From Microbacterium esteraromaticum (GTDB lineage: Bacteria; Actinomycetota; Actinomycetes; Actinomycetales; Microbacteriaceae), in contig NZ_JAEMWU010000001.1 in assembly GCF_017303215.1 (NCBI RefSeq), positions 1,116,001 through 1,180,000 of the forward strand: 64,000 nucleotides of DNA, written 5' to 3'. Shown here piece after piece: positions 1 to 8,124 of this stretch. Positions within the stretch are counted from its first letter, which is position 1, and each line of letters opens with the position of its first letter. Position numbers and translations under genes: made by a program. Under the pieces are notes generated by a model. The model made no database searches. It was not told the origin of the DNA and saw only the letters and a program-made list of their open reading frames with translations.

Positions 1-26
1 AGTGACACCACGACAAGATCGGTCAT
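1..26 (-). CDS. Start of a further gene, probably a glycosyltransferase (cut by window edge)
   Basis: Only the first eight codons are visible, reading MTDLVVVS. Its ATG overlaps the TGA of the upstream glycosyltransferase gene in the ATGA arrangement used throughout this locus, so it should be the next gene of the same minus-strand operon. The N-terminus resembles the first beta strand of a GT-A or GT-B enzyme, but the function cannot be decided from eight residues. Confidence 0.5.
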
Positions 27-1060
27 CGACGTTCTCCCGCGATTGCGGCGCGGTAGACCGCCTCGGTCTGATCAGCCTGCGCGCGCAACGTGAACCTGCT
101 GCGTTGCACGGCTCGTTGTGCGGCGCCCAGTTCGTCGCGCCGCTGCGCGTCTGATGCCAACTCCCGCAACCGTAAAGCCGCCCCGTCGACGTCTGCGGCA
201 GCGAACAGCGCGCCACCCTCGACGCCTCCGATCGTGTCGAGGTGCCCTCCCGCCGCGCTCGCGACAACCGGTAGTCCCGACGCCATCGCCTCGATGACGG
301 TCAGCCCGAGTCCCTCGTTCGGCGTCGTCGCCACGAGCATTCCCGACGTCTGCATCAGGTGCGGCAGATCGTCTCGAAAGCCGAGAAAATCGACGGCGTC
401 CGCAATGTCCAGCTCGGCGACGAGCGCGCGCAACTCGGCCTCCTGCGCCCCGATACCCGCGATCTGCAACGTCCACCCATCGGCGGCGACCCCCGACGCC
501 GCGAATGCTCGGATGCCCAGCGCGGTCTGCTTCTCGGGCTGCAGTCGCTGCGCCATCAGCACCGTTCGCGTGCGTTCGAGGCCGGAGAGTTCTACCGGAT
601 CCACCCCGGAGTGCACGACTGTCGACGGCACGTGGATCGAGTCGGCGACGGCGCGGCTGATCGCGATCTCGGCATCCAGCATCCGCTCCACCACGCGATA
701 CGGCAGCCCCGGTCCGCGGGTTCCGCGACGCAGTGCAAAGTGCCGCGTCGACACCAACGCAGCCTGTCGCGGACCGCCAAGGCGACTTGTCGCCGCTGCG
801 ATGTCGGCGGCGGTCATATGCGAGTTGACGACGTCGACGTCGATCGAGCGGATCGCTTTCACCGCCGCGCGGATGCTCGTCACCGGCACGAACCGTACGC
901 CCGCGTCGCGCAGGGGACCGGCCAGCGCATCGGACGCACCACCGGCGACGAACACGTCGTGCCCGTCGGTGGCCTGCACGATCGCCAGGCGACGTACGAA
1001 CTGCTCGACCCCTGCGAACCGGTCCGAGACGATCACGTGCAGAATCCGCAGAGGCGTCAT
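23..1060 (-). CDS. Glycosyltransferase family 4 protein
   Basis: This 345-residue protein is predicted to transfer a sugar from a nucleotide donor to a growing lipid-linked glycan at the inner membrane face. It begins MTPLRILHV and shows a GT-B layout. The acceptor-side loop FAGVEQFVRR lies near residue 15, a donor-domain strand (VLMAQRLQPEKQ) follows at mid-protein, and the family signature NEGLGLTVIEAMASG is near residues 258-272. The in-frame extension upstream of this ATG has arginine-rich shadow composition, so the start at 1060 is preferred. That ATG overlaps the stop of the preceding glycosyltransferase gene (ATGA), indicating translational coupling. Donor and acceptor are not predictable. 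Confidence 0.88.
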   Translation of the reverse strand: MTPLRILHVIVSDRFAGVEQFVRRLAIVQATDGHDVFVAGGASDALAGPLRDAGVRFVPVTSIRAAVKAIRSIDVDVVNSHMTAADIAAATSRLGGPRQAALVSTRHFALRRGTRGPGLPYRVVERMLDAEIAISRAVADSIHVPSTVVHSGVDPVELSGLERTRTVLMAQRLQPEKQTALGIRAFAASGVAADGWTLQIAGIGAQEAELRALVAELDIADAVDFLGFRDDLPHLMQTSGMLVATTPNEGLGLTVIEAMASGLPVVASAAGGHLDTIGGVEGGALFAAADVDGAALRLRELASDAQRRDELGAAQRAVQRSRFTLRAQADQTEAVYRAAIAGERR

Positions 1061-2190
1061 GAGGCAGCCCGCCCGGCACGCTCGGGCGCCACACGTTCGA
1101 GTAGCGTGACGTACTGCTCGGCCGTGGCCCGCCACGACAGGTGCTCGACGCTCGCCCGGCAGGCCTCGTGCCAGTCCGCGACGTCCGTCGCGGCGATGCG
1201 CTCCATGGCGTCGGCGAAGGCCGCCGCCGAGCGCTCGACCAGGTAGCCGTTCTCGCCGTCCGCGATCACATCGGGCGCGCACCCCACCGGCGCCGAGATC
1301 ACCGGCACACCGCTAGCGAGTGCCTCGGTGATCACCAAACCGTACGACTCGTAGACGCTCGGGAAGACGAACATGTCGGATGCCGCGAAGTAGGCCGGCA
1401 GGTCGGATCGCGGCCCTACGAACAGCACTCGATCGGCGACGCCGGCTGCCTCGGCGCGCTTGCGCATCCGCTCGATGGCCGATGCATACCCGCCGACGAT
1501 CAGCAGCAGCACGGTGGGCGCGTGCACGAGCGCGTCGATCGCGATGGGCACGCCCTTGCGGTCGAGCTCGTGCCCGATGAACAGCGCCACGCGGTGCTCG
1601 TCGTCGAGGTTCAACGCGGCACGCGCCTGCGCCCGCTGCTCGAACGTCGGGGGAGCGAAACGGTCGAGGTCGACGCCATGGGGAATCACGGTCACCGGGG
1701 GCGCGACCCGGCCGTACACGTCGCGCAGCACGTCGACCTCGCGGTCGGTGAGCGCGACGATGCCACGGTGCGCGTGCCCTCGGTAGCGCAGGCGATCACG
1801 CACGAACGTGAAGGTATGCAGGGGATTGCGCAGCATCCGCCACACGGTGTCGCCGCGGGCGCGCATCGCCGCCATCACCACCCCGTGGTTGACGTAGAGA
1901 TCGCCGGTCATCACCGCGTTGTGGCAGATCGAGACCGCGCCGGGCCGCTCGGCGAGGAATCGCTTGGCCTTGCGCGTGCCGGCGATCGAGAAGTCGATGG
2001 CGTACCAGACGCGTGAGAGGCGGTGCAGGAACAATGAACGGAACCGTTTGCGCGCATGCCCGCGCGCGTCGTCGGCGGTGAACGATTCGACCGTGTGCCC
2101 GAGTTCGCGCAGGTGCGCGCCCAGTTGGTTCGCGCTGCCGGCGACGCCGGACCCCGATCCGATCACGGGGATGATCTGCACGATGTGCAT
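1057..2190 (-). CDS. Glycosyltransferase family 4 protein
   Basis: A 377-residue GT-B glycosyltransferase of the GT4 family. The N-terminal acceptor domain begins MHIVQIIPVIGSGSGVAGSA with the glycine-rich loop typical of the fold. The C-terminal donor domain carries VALFIGHELDRKG and the nucleotide-sugar signature VYESYGLVITEALASG. The chosen ATG is preceded by a strong ribosome site, GAAAGGAGGCG, and sits one base inside the stop codon of the upstream fusion gene (TGATG). It is the second of at least four coupled minus-strand genes that start at 4175. It should act on the capsule or exopolysaccharide repeat unit; the linkage is unknown. Confidence 0.88.
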   Translation of the reverse strand: MHIVQIIPVIGSGSGVAGSANQLGAHLRELGHTVESFTADDARGHARKRFRSLFLHRLSRVWYAIDFSIAGTRKAKRFLAERPGAVSICHNAVMTGDLYVNHGVVMAAMRARGDTVWRMLRNPLHTFTFVRDRLRYRGHAHRGIVALTDREVDVLRDVYGRVAPPVTVIPHGVDLDRFAPPTFEQRAQARAALNLDDEHRVALFIGHELDRKGVPIAIDALVHAPTVLLLIVGGYASAIERMRKRAEAAGVADRVLFVGPRSDLPAYFAASDMFVFPSVYESYGLVITEALASGVPVISAPVGCAPDVIADGENGYLVERSAAAFADAMERIAATDVADWHEACRASVEHLSWRATAEQYVTLLERVAPERAGRAAS

Positions 2191-4175
2191 CACGCCTCCT
2201 TTCGGAAGCGCGCCTCGACGCGCACCGGGCCGAGGCGGTACAGCGCGGCGCGACGTCGCGCGGCGGCACCGCGCTCGCCGCGCAACACGAGCGCACGAAC
2301 GGATGCCCCCCACCACGCGGCCAGGCGAGCGGATGCCCACCCACCGGCGCCGAAGTGCTTGCGCAGATAACGTTCCTGCGAGGCGAAGAACATCGCATCC
2401 CGGCGGCGCGGATCCGAGCTCGTGCCCGCTCCCACGTGCATCGCCTGCACCTCTTCGACGACACCGTGTCGCCAACCGAGCAGGTGTGCCCGGTACGCCC
2501 AGTCGGTCTCCTCGGCGTACAGGAAGAACCGCTCATCGAGCCCGCCGACCTGCGCGAGCGCCTCGGCGCGCAGCAGTAGCACCGAACCGATGACGAATCC
2601 GTGGCGGTCCGAGCGCATCCGCCCGAGTCCGAGGGCATCCACCCACGACCCGAACGGCGACGGGAAGGGCCACCGCACCCGCGCGGACTTGCCGCTCTCG
2701 TCGACCTGCGCCGGTCCGACGCTCGCGAGCGTCGGACCCGCGCGCAGCCGCTGGTGCAGGAGCTGCACGTCGTCGGCGCCGATGACCGCGTCGGGGTTCA
2801 GCAGCAGCACATCGGCGTCCGCGTGGCCCGGTTCGCGCAGTGCGAGGTTCACGGCCGCACCGAAGCCGAGGTTCGCACCAGGATCGATGTAGCGCACGCC
2901 GAGGTCGGCGCACAGCTCGCGGATCTCGGGCATCGACGAATTGTCGACGACCGTCACAGGTAGTCCGCTGACCGGTTCGAGCGCGCGCCGCAGCATCTCG
3001 GGCCCGCCGTAGGCGACCACGACGATCCGCAGCTCGCGGTGGCCGGCATCCGTCGACGTTCTGGCCGCCGCGCGGTAGAGCCGCTGGTACTGGTCTGTGA
3101 CGGCATCCCACGAACACTCCGCGGCGCGCGTGAAGCCCGTCGCGCGCAATGCGTCGCGTTCGGAACCGGCCGCCCGCAGCAGAGCTCCTGCGAGTGCGGT
3201 CGGGTCACCGTGCGGCACGACGAGCCCCGCCCCACCGACCACGTCGGGCAGGGCACCCGCGTCGCTGGACACCACCGGAACACCGGTCGCCATCGCCTCG
3301 ACGGCCACGCGGCCGAACTGCTCGGTCCAGCGCGCGGTCGGCACTGACGGGACGGCGAGCACGTCGAGCGACGCGTAGAACTCACCCATCCGCTCGGGGG
3401 CCACGGCGCCGACGAGCTCGACGCGATCGGCGACGCCCAACACCTCAGCCCGCGACGTGATCTCGGTGGCCAGCGGCCCGCTGCCGGCCAGGCGCGCTCG
3501 CAGCCGCGGCTGCTCGGATACCGCCTCGAGCAGCACCTGCACGCCCTTCTCTTCGACGAGACGCCCGACGAATCCGACCACAACTGGGCCGCCGGCATGC
3601 GGATGCCCGCGATCGGCGTCCACGCTGGCATCCTCAGGAGCGCCCGCCTCGGCATCCGTCGAGGCATCCACCCCGAGCGGGATCAGCGTCGGCGCCCCGG
3701 GGAACCCCTTCGCGACGCAGATCTCACCGGCCGCGCTGTTGCACACCGATAGTCCCGCCGCGCCGCGCAGCGCGGCCCGCTCGAACCACCGGAACGGCAC
3801 CGGGTAGCGCTTGGCGATGTTCTGTGCGGAGTAGAGCACGTAAGGTGCCGGTTGGCGGCGCAGCCAACGAAGCAGCAGCACCTCGGCGGTCACGACGGCG
3901 AATGGCTCCTCGTGGAGGTCGATCACATCCCAGTCGCCACCCAGCGCACGCCACAGCGCGAGGGGGGAGTAGAGGAACAATGCAGGGTGCCTGCCGAACG
4001 TGCGAGCCGGCAGCACCCACTGCTCGGCATCGGTATCAAGTGACACCGGCACCCCACCGGCATGCCATTTTCGGGCAGTGACCAGCCGGATGTCCTCTCC
4101 GCGGCGAGCCAGTGTTCGCTCCCGCGTGCGCCACGGCCCCACCGTGGCGCTGTGAGAAATTCTCAGTACGCGCAA
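2190..4175 (-). CDS. Bifunctional GT4-GT2 glycosyltransferase fusion
   Basis: A 661-residue protein with two complete-looking glycosyltransferase modules. Residues 1 to about 370 are GT4, with VVGFVGRLVEEKGVQVLLEA and the donor signature FGRVAVEAMATGVPVVSS. From about residue 376 a GT2 rhamnosyltransferase-like GT-A domain starts at RIVVVAYGG. It has VTVVDNSS, the metal-binding region LLLNPDA, the acceptor segment GGLDERFFLYAEETDWAYR and a basic tail. The start is read as TTG at 4175 because AGGGGAG lies five bases upstream; the longer frame reads into the divergent gene. The two domains probably add consecutive sugars. The gene begins the minus-strand glycosyltransferase operon and is divergent from the gene at 4333. 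Confidence 0.85.
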   Translation of the reverse strand: MRVLRISHSATVGPWRTRERTLARRGEDIRLVTARKWHAGGVPVSLDTDAEQWVLPARTFGRHPALFLYSPLALWRALGGDWDVIDLHEEPFAVVTAEVLLLRWLRRQPAPYVLYSAQNIAKRYPVPFRWFERAALRGAAGLSVCNSAAGEICVAKGFPGAPTLIPLGVDASTDAEAGAPEDASVDADRGHPHAGGPVVVGFVGRLVEEKGVQVLLEAVSEQPRLRARLAGSGPLATEITSRAEVLGVADRVELVGAVAPERMGEFYASLDVLAVPSVPTARWTEQFGRVAVEAMATGVPVVSSDAGALPDVVGGAGLVVPHGDPTALAGALLRAAGSERDALRATGFTRAAECSWDAVTDQYQRLYRAAARTSTDAGHRELRIVVVAYGGPEMLRRALEPVSGLPVTVVDNSSMPEIRELCADLGVRYIDPGANLGFGAAVNLALREPGHADADVLLLNPDAVIGADDVQLLHQRLRAGPTLASVGPAQVDESGKSARVRWPFPSPFGSWVDALGLGRMRSDRHGFVIGSVLLLRAEALAQVGGLDERFFLYAEETDWAYRAHLLGWRHGVVEEVQAMHVGAGTSSDPRRRDAMFFASQERYLRKHFGAGGWASARLAAWWGASVRALVLRGERGAAARRRAALYRLGPVRVEARFRKEA

Positions 4176-4272
4176 CCCGACTCCCCTGTAGGCTAAGCAC
4201 CACAATAGACTGCGCTTCTTCTTCCTGTGGGCGCGGACTGCATGCAGATGTCGTCGGGGGATGACATCTGTT

Positions 4273-4333
4273 CTGGGGACAGGAAGCACGGCTGGGGAGC
4301 CGTGATCTGGGGATTGCTGGGGAATTCTGGGGA
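4273..4333 (+). promoter_or_regulatory. Five-copy CTGGGGA array ending at a start codon
   Basis: CTGGGGA occurs at 4273, 4292, 4307, 4317 and 4327. The last copy ends on the A of the ATG at 4333. The final three copies are spaced exactly 10 bases apart and the one before is 15 away, which suggests helical phasing or repeated RNA sites in the leader. Its role is inferred only from position. Confidence 0.5.
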
Positions 4334-5604
4334 TGGGACTCTCACGTTCCGCGAGCCCGCACATCGTGCACCTCGCGCACACGACCGCAGCCGGCGGCGC
4401 AGAGCTGGCGCTCAAGCGACTGCTCGACACCAAGCCCGACTGGGAGCCGAGCCTGCTCATCCCCGCCGAAGAAGAAGAGAACGTCTTCGTCGGGGTCAGC
4501 ACCTCGACCGGTGGCGTGCGCCAGCTCTCCGGAGCCAGCCGTAGTGGTGCGCTGCGCGCGCTCGGACTCGGCACACGGCTGATGGTGCAGGCCGCCATCA
4601 CCCGCTGGCATCCGGCCGTCCGTCACAGCGACCTCGTCGTCGCCAACTCCACCCGTTCGGCCGCCTACGGCGCGCTCGCGGTGCTGGGCACCCGGCGTCC
4701 GTTCGTCGTGCACCTGCGTGATCACATCTCGCCCGAGGCACTGGGGTCGGTCGGGTACCGCATCATGACGCGTTTGGTGCTGCCGCGCGCCAACGGCGTG
4801 GTCGCCAACTCGCGAGGCACGCTCGACACGGCGCGTGAGTTCCTGCACGACGACGCCGTCGTCGCGGTCATCCCCAGCCCGTCGGGCCTCGGCCGCCTGC
4901 AGCAGCACGTGCGCGGCGACGGTCCGCTGCGCATCGGGATGCTGGCCCGCCTCGACCCATGGAAGGGGCAGCTCGCGCTGCTCGATGCGTTCGCGCAGGC
5001 GTTCCCCGACGGTGACGCGCAGCTCGACCTGGCCGGCGCGGCGCTGTTCGAACACGCCGAGTTCGCCGACGAGCTCCGTATGCATGCCGAGGAGCTGGGC
5101 ATCGCCGATCGGGTCAATCTGCTGGGACACGTGCACGACATCGCCCCCTTGCTGGCGACGTGGGATGTCGCCGTGCAGTACTCGCTGCGCGCCGAGCCGA
5201 TGGGGCAGAACGTGTTGCAGTGCCTGGCAGCCGGCACCGCGGTCGTCGTCGCCGACGAGGGCGGGCCGACCGAATGGGTGCGGCACGAGCACAACGGCCT
5301 GCGGGCCGCGCCGCGCGACACAGGTGCCCTGGCTGACGCACTGCGTCGTCTCGCTGACGACCCCGTGCTGCGACAGCGTTTGAGTGCCACCGCCGTGCGC
5401 ACCCCGGGTCTGCTCGGTGATGCCGAGATCGCCGCGATTCACGCGGGCGTCTACCGCGACGTGATTACTCTGGCGGCTGCCGACCGCCACACAGCAACAG
5501 GACGTGCCGCCCGCAGCACGGCGCCGAGCATGCGCACGGTCGGCGCATCGCTCGCCGCGCTCCAGGTGCCCGACGCTCAGCCCGTGGTGGCTCGCACCCC
5601 GTGA
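4333..5604 (+). CDS. Glycosyltransferase family 4 protein
   Basis: A 423-residue GT-B enzyme, first gene of a plus-strand unit divergent from the GT4-GT2 fusion. The N-terminus has the AHTTAAGGAELALKR glycine loop typical of GT4 acceptor domains. The C-terminal half has LRIGMLARLDPWKGQLALLD and the donor signature EPMGQNVLQCLAAGTAVV, in which the usual first Glu of the E-x7-E pair is kept and the second position is Gln-Cys rather than Glu-Ala, a small deviation. The last 50 residues are Ala/Arg-rich and probably disordered. The start codon is the end of a CTGGGGA motif array. It probably acts on the same polysaccharide as the 1-4 kb enzymes. Confidence 0.85.
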   Translation: MGLSRSASPHIVHLAHTTAAGGAELALKRLLDTKPDWEPSLLIPAEEEENVFVGVSTSTGGVRQLSGASRSGALRALGLGTRLMVQAAITRWHPAVRHSDLVVANSTRSAAYGALAVLGTRRPFVVHLRDHISPEALGSVGYRIMTRLVLPRANGVVANSRGTLDTAREFLHDDAVVAVIPSPSGLGRLQQHVRGDGPLRIGMLARLDPWKGQLALLDAFAQAFPDGDAQLDLAGAALFEHAEFADELRMHAEELGIADRVNLLGHVHDIAPLLATWDVAVQYSLRAEPMGQNVLQCLAAGTAVVVADEGGPTEWVRHEHNGLRAAPRDTGALADALRRLADDPVLRQRLSATAVRTPGLLGDAEIAAIHAGVYRDVITLAAADRHTATGRAARSTAPSMRTVGASLAALQVPDAQPVVARTP

Positions 5605-5609
5605 TCGTC

Positions 5610-5615
5610 TAGGCT
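5610..5615 (+). promoter_or_regulatory. -10 box TAGGCT for a leaderless gene
   Basis: TAGGCT ends six bases before the GTG at 5622, the spacing expected when transcription starts on the first base of the start codon. No Shine-Dalgarno sequence is present. The same box and spacing recur before several other genes here. Confidence 0.55.
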
Positions 5616-5621
5616 GACGGC

Positions 5622-6509
5622 GTGATCGAACCCGCGCCGGAGGCGGCTGCCGAGCGCCGTGCAGGTGCGGTGCCCGCCAGCATCCGACTGCGCCTCGCCC
5701 GCGCCGCGGTGCAGGCGCTGGCCGAGGAAGCCGGGGCGCGGATGCTGCATATCAAGGGCGACGCGATCGACCCCGCCCTGCGTGCCGTACCGCGGTACGG
5801 AACCGACGTCGACGCACTGGTCGACCCGCGCCGGATCCGTGCGATGCACGACACGCTGCTCGCGCACGGATGGCGCGTCTACAGCACGTTCCGGTTCGGT
5901 TCGTCGTTCGAGCACGCGCAGACCTATCTGCACGACACCTGGGGCTACTTCGACCTGCATCGCCGGTTTCCCGGCATCGGGCTCGCCGATCAGCACGCGT
6001 TCGACCTGCTGTGGGCGCAGCGCTCGCCGCGGGCATCCGCCGGCAGAACCTATTGGGCCCCCGGCATCGATGCGCAGGCCATGATCCTGGTGCTCAACGC
6101 AGCGCGCGGAAAGAGCGGGATGCCCCCGGTCTGGCACGAACTCGACGACGACGCGCGCGCACGTGTGCGCGGGCTCGTCGAGGAGCTAAACGCCGACGTC
6201 GCGTTCGCCGCGGCCTCGGGAGATCTTGACGGCTACCGCGACCACCGCGAGTACCTGTTGTGGAAGGTGACGGCGCAGGGCGGGCCACGCGTCGTCGAAT
6301 GGTGGGCGCGCGTGCGCGCACAGCCGACGATCGGTGGGCGTCTGCGCGTCGCAGTTCAGGCACCCTTGGTGAACACCGACCGACTCAGCCGCAGGCTCGG
6401 CCATGCGCCGACCCGGCGCCAGGTGGTCGTGGAGTTCTTCCACCGTGCGGCACGCGGGTTCCGCGAGACGGCGAGCATGATCGGCCGCGGACTGCGAGGC
6501 CGGCGATGA
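5622..6509 (+). CDS. Nucleotidyltransferase-fold protein (PF14907-like)
   Basis: A 295-residue protein of the uncharacterised nucleotidyltransferase family often annotated NTP_transf_5. The supporting motif is LHIKGDAID followed by RYGTDVDALVDP, where the Lys-Gly and the Asp-x-Asp pair match the family's substrate and metal positions. The region after it is rich in aromatic residues and ends in a basic tail. The GTG start is supported by a leaderless -10 box, and the stop overlaps the next gene by four bases (ATGA). In other bacteria this family is found beside PqqD-like proteins and HPr-kinase-related proteins in exopolysaccharide loci, and the same partners occur here at 6506 and 19423. The substrate is unknown; nucleotidylation of a protein or peptide partner is one inference. 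Confidence 0.72.
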   Translation: MIEPAPEAAAERRAGAVPASIRLRLARAAVQALAEEAGARMLHIKGDAIDPALRAVPRYGTDVDALVDPRRIRAMHDTLLAHGWRVYSTFRFGSSFEHAQTYLHDTWGYFDLHRRFPGIGLADQHAFDLLWAQRSPRASAGRTYWAPGIDAQAMILVLNAARGKSGMPPVWHELDDDARARVRGLVEELNADVAFAAASGDLDGYRDHREYLLWKVTAQGGPRVVEWWARVRAQPTIGGRLRVAVQAPLVNTDRLSRRLGHAPTRRQVVVEFFHRAARGFRETASMIGRGLRGRR

Positions 6510-6775
6510 AGCGTGTACGCCCCAGCGATCAGTGCGCGGTGATCGACGATGATGGCGTCGTCTACGTGGCGCCGCTGCCCGATGGGCCGATCCTGGTGCT
6601 CGACGGAGTCTCGGCGCTGATTTGGCAGACCGTGTGCGATTCGCAGATCGATGACGCGGTGGCGTACGTGGCGGATGCTACCGGGCAGCGCCCCGAAGAT
6701 ATCGCCGGGCATGTCGATGCGTTCGTCACCGATCTCGTGCGCCGTGGCGCGCTTGTGGTCGACGACCACGGCTGA
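6506..6775 (+). CDS. PqqD-family protein
   Basis: An 89-residue protein with the fold pattern of PqqD: a short N-terminal strand pair (CAVIDDDGVVYVAPL), the LVLDGVSALIWQTV helix that follows the characteristic L-D-G/N-x-x-A step, and a C-terminal helix rich in acidic residues. PqqD proteins normally bind the leader of a peptide or protein and present it to a modifying enzyme. It is translationally coupled to the nucleotidyltransferase gene through an ATGA overlap, so the two should act together. A second PqqD-like domain is fused to the kinase-like protein at 19423. No obvious precursor peptide is adjacent. Confidence 0.75.
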   Translation: MKRVRPSDQCAVIDDDGVVYVAPLPDGPILVLDGVSALIWQTVCDSQIDDAVAYVADATGQRPEDIAGHVDAFVTDLVRRGALVVDDHG

Positions 6776-6786
6776 TCGCGCCGACG

Positions 6787-7452
6787 CTACCCCCGCAGAG
6801 CCGCGCGGATCACCCGGGCGACCTCATCGATCGCGGGGAGCAGTTCGTTCGCCATCTGCTCGTAGACGGCATCCGACTGCCGATAAGGGTCGATAACGTC
6901 CTGCGCCTCCGACAGCGTGCGCGACCGCGTCACCGCCGCGACGGCAGCGGCGACGCGCTGCGCGGGAATCGGGCCCGCCGCGTGGGCGGTCGCGGCGATC
7001 TGGTCATCGGTCAACGTCGCGCTCAGTGCGGCGAACTCGCGCACCGCCAGTACGTGCCGCTGCTTGCGTGGCATCAGATGCACCGCCGCGTCTCGGTGCT
7101 CGGCGGTCATGCCCAGGACGAGATCGGCCTCGGCGATCATCGGTTCGACGAGGTACCGCGCGCGATGACTCGCGATGGCGTCGTCGTCTGCTCCGGCACG
7201 GGCGGCGATGCGCCCGGACTGCGGTGTGATGCTCTGCCCGACCGGGGCGTGCGTGCCGGCGCTGTGCACCACGACCGGAAGATCGGCCAGCCGCGCGGCC
7301 AATACGGTCGCGGCGACGGGGGAACGGCAGACATTGCCCGTGCACACCGTCAGGATGCGGACGAGGGCTCCCTCTTGCATGCGACGGCGATCACGGCGCG
7401 TCAGAGGGCGCGGCGCCGAGCCCGCTGTCATCCGCTCGACGTGTTCTGACAT
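6787..7452 (-). CDS. Low-molecular-weight protein-tyrosine phosphatase
   Basis: A 221-residue cytoplasmic phosphatase. The catalytic loop VCTGNVCRSP, with the CX5RS nucleophile-arginine signature, is near residue 38, and the general-acid loop DVIDPY is near residue 190. The protein has an extra N-terminal segment of about 30 residues and an inserted helix rich in Ala, so it is longer than the usual 150-residue enzymes, as is common for actinobacterial relatives. In polysaccharide loci these enzymes remove phosphate from BY-kinase tyrosine tails; two such kinases lie at 20482 and 21987. The ATG at 7452 has TAGGCT six bases upstream, supporting leaderless expression. It is convergent with the PqqD gene, with 11 bases between. 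Confidence 0.9.
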   Translation of the reverse strand: MSEHVERMTAGSAPRPLTRRDRRRMQEGALVRILTVCTGNVCRSPVAATVLAARLADLPVVVHSAGTHAPVGQSITPQSGRIAARAGADDDAIASHRARYLVEPMIAEADLVLGMTAEHRDAAVHLMPRKQRHVLAVREFAALSATLTDDQIAATAHAAGPIPAQRVAAAVAAVTRSRTLSEAQDVIDPYRQSDAVYEQMANELLPAIDEVARVIRAALRG

Positions 7453-7458
7453 CTGCTC

Positions 7459-7464
7459 AGCCTA
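7459..7464 (-). promoter_or_regulatory. -10 box TAGGCT for a leaderless phosphatase gene
   Basis: On the minus strand TAGGCT is followed by six bases and then the ATG at 7452. It partly coincides with the stop codon of the upstream VanZ gene. Confidence 0.5.
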
Positions 7465-7935
7465 GGCGTCGACGGATTCGCGTAGCGGCGGCACGCGGCG
7501 CGCACGCGGTGGATGGCGCCGCACGAACAGGCGGGCGACGAGGCATCCGATCGCTGTGCCGAGTGTGTTCGCGATGAGGTCAGACAGGGTCGGGTGGCGG
7601 CTGGGCATCACGGTCTGCACCAGTTCGATCGTCGCACTCGTGGCGTAACCCAGCAGAAGGACCACCCATGCGCTGTTTCGGGGGAAGGCCGCGACCAGCA
7701 ACAATCCGAGCGGCACGAACAGGGCGATGTTCGCCAGGAACTCGAACAGCGTGTAGGTCGTCATCATCGACACGTCTAACCGGGAACTGACGAACTGCGC
7801 GAGCCGGTAGACGATGCCGGTGACCTTTGAGGCCGCCGTCGCCGGCAACCACACGATCAGCGCGAGCGCGACGCCGTAGGGCACGAGCATGACGCGCGCG
7901 ACGATCGCGAGGAACGGAAGACGTCCAGACGGCAT
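7462..7935 (-). CDS. VanZ-family membrane protein
   Basis: A 157-residue integral membrane protein with four hydrophobic segments. It shows the VanZ-like pattern: a FLANIALFVPLGLLL helix, a short basic loop, a TIELVQTVMPSRHPTLSDLI segment and a final helix IANTLGTAIGCLVAR. The E-x-x-Q and D-x-x-x-N-x-x-G residues characteristic of the family are present. VanZ-like proteins are linked to glycopeptide tolerance and wall maintenance, and their biochemical role is unsettled. The ATG at 7935 is supported by TAGGCT seven bases upstream. The longer frame upstream of this ATG has Arg/His-rich shadow composition. Confidence 0.85.
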   Translation of the reverse strand: MPSGRLPFLAIVARVMLVPYGVALALIVWLPATAASKVTGIVYRLAQFVSSRLDVSMMTTYTLFEFLANIALFVPLGLLLVAAFPRNSAWVVLLLGYATSATIELVQTVMPSRHPTLSDLIANTLGTAIGCLVARLFVRRHPPRARRVPPLRESVDA

Positions 7936-7942
7936 GCGACTC

Positions 7943-7948
7943 AGCCTA
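7943..7948 (-). promoter_or_regulatory. -10 box TAGGCT for the leaderless VanZ gene
   Basis: TAGGCT on the minus strand, seven bases before the ATG at 7935, with no ribosome-binding sequence between. Confidence 0.5.
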
Positions 7949-8013
7949 TGGATGCTGCATGGGAGCGCCCTGAGCCGCGAGTGGAGCGGCGGACGCTGGG
8001 GCACAATGAAAGG

Positions 8014-8121
8014 GTGTACATGTCCGTCGATAGCATCACGATCCTGATCGGGATCGCGTCTGTGCTGCTCGCGATCGCTCGCGTCGAAGGACCACCGCGA
8101 CACCTGCTGACCGGCCGCTGA
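8014..8121 (+). CDS. Possible small single-pass membrane protein
   Basis: A 35-residue reading frame that starts GTG at 8014, or ATG at 8020 for 33 residues. It contains one hydrophobic stretch, ITILIGIASVLLAIA, followed by a short basic tail. CACAAT lies six bases before the GTG, matching the leaderless pattern of neighbouring genes, although the first base differs from the usual TA. It ends three bases before the stop of the convergent rmlCD gene. No family is recognised. It could be a chance frame; the hydrophobic helix and promoter spacing are the only support. Confidence 0.35.
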   Translation: MYMSVDSITILIGIASVLLAIARVEGPPRHLLTGR

Positions 8122-8124
8122 GCG

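Noticed and set aside
4342..5490. A 382-codon minus-strand frame opposite a glycosyltransferase gene
   Set aside because: No motifs, His/Gln/Arg-rich shadow; the plus frame has clear GT4 motifs.
8006..8047. A 13-codon frame (MKGCTCPSIASRS) overlapping the small membrane ORF
   Set aside because: There is no ribosome site or promoter spacing for its ATG, and the alternative frame encodes a hydrophobic helix.
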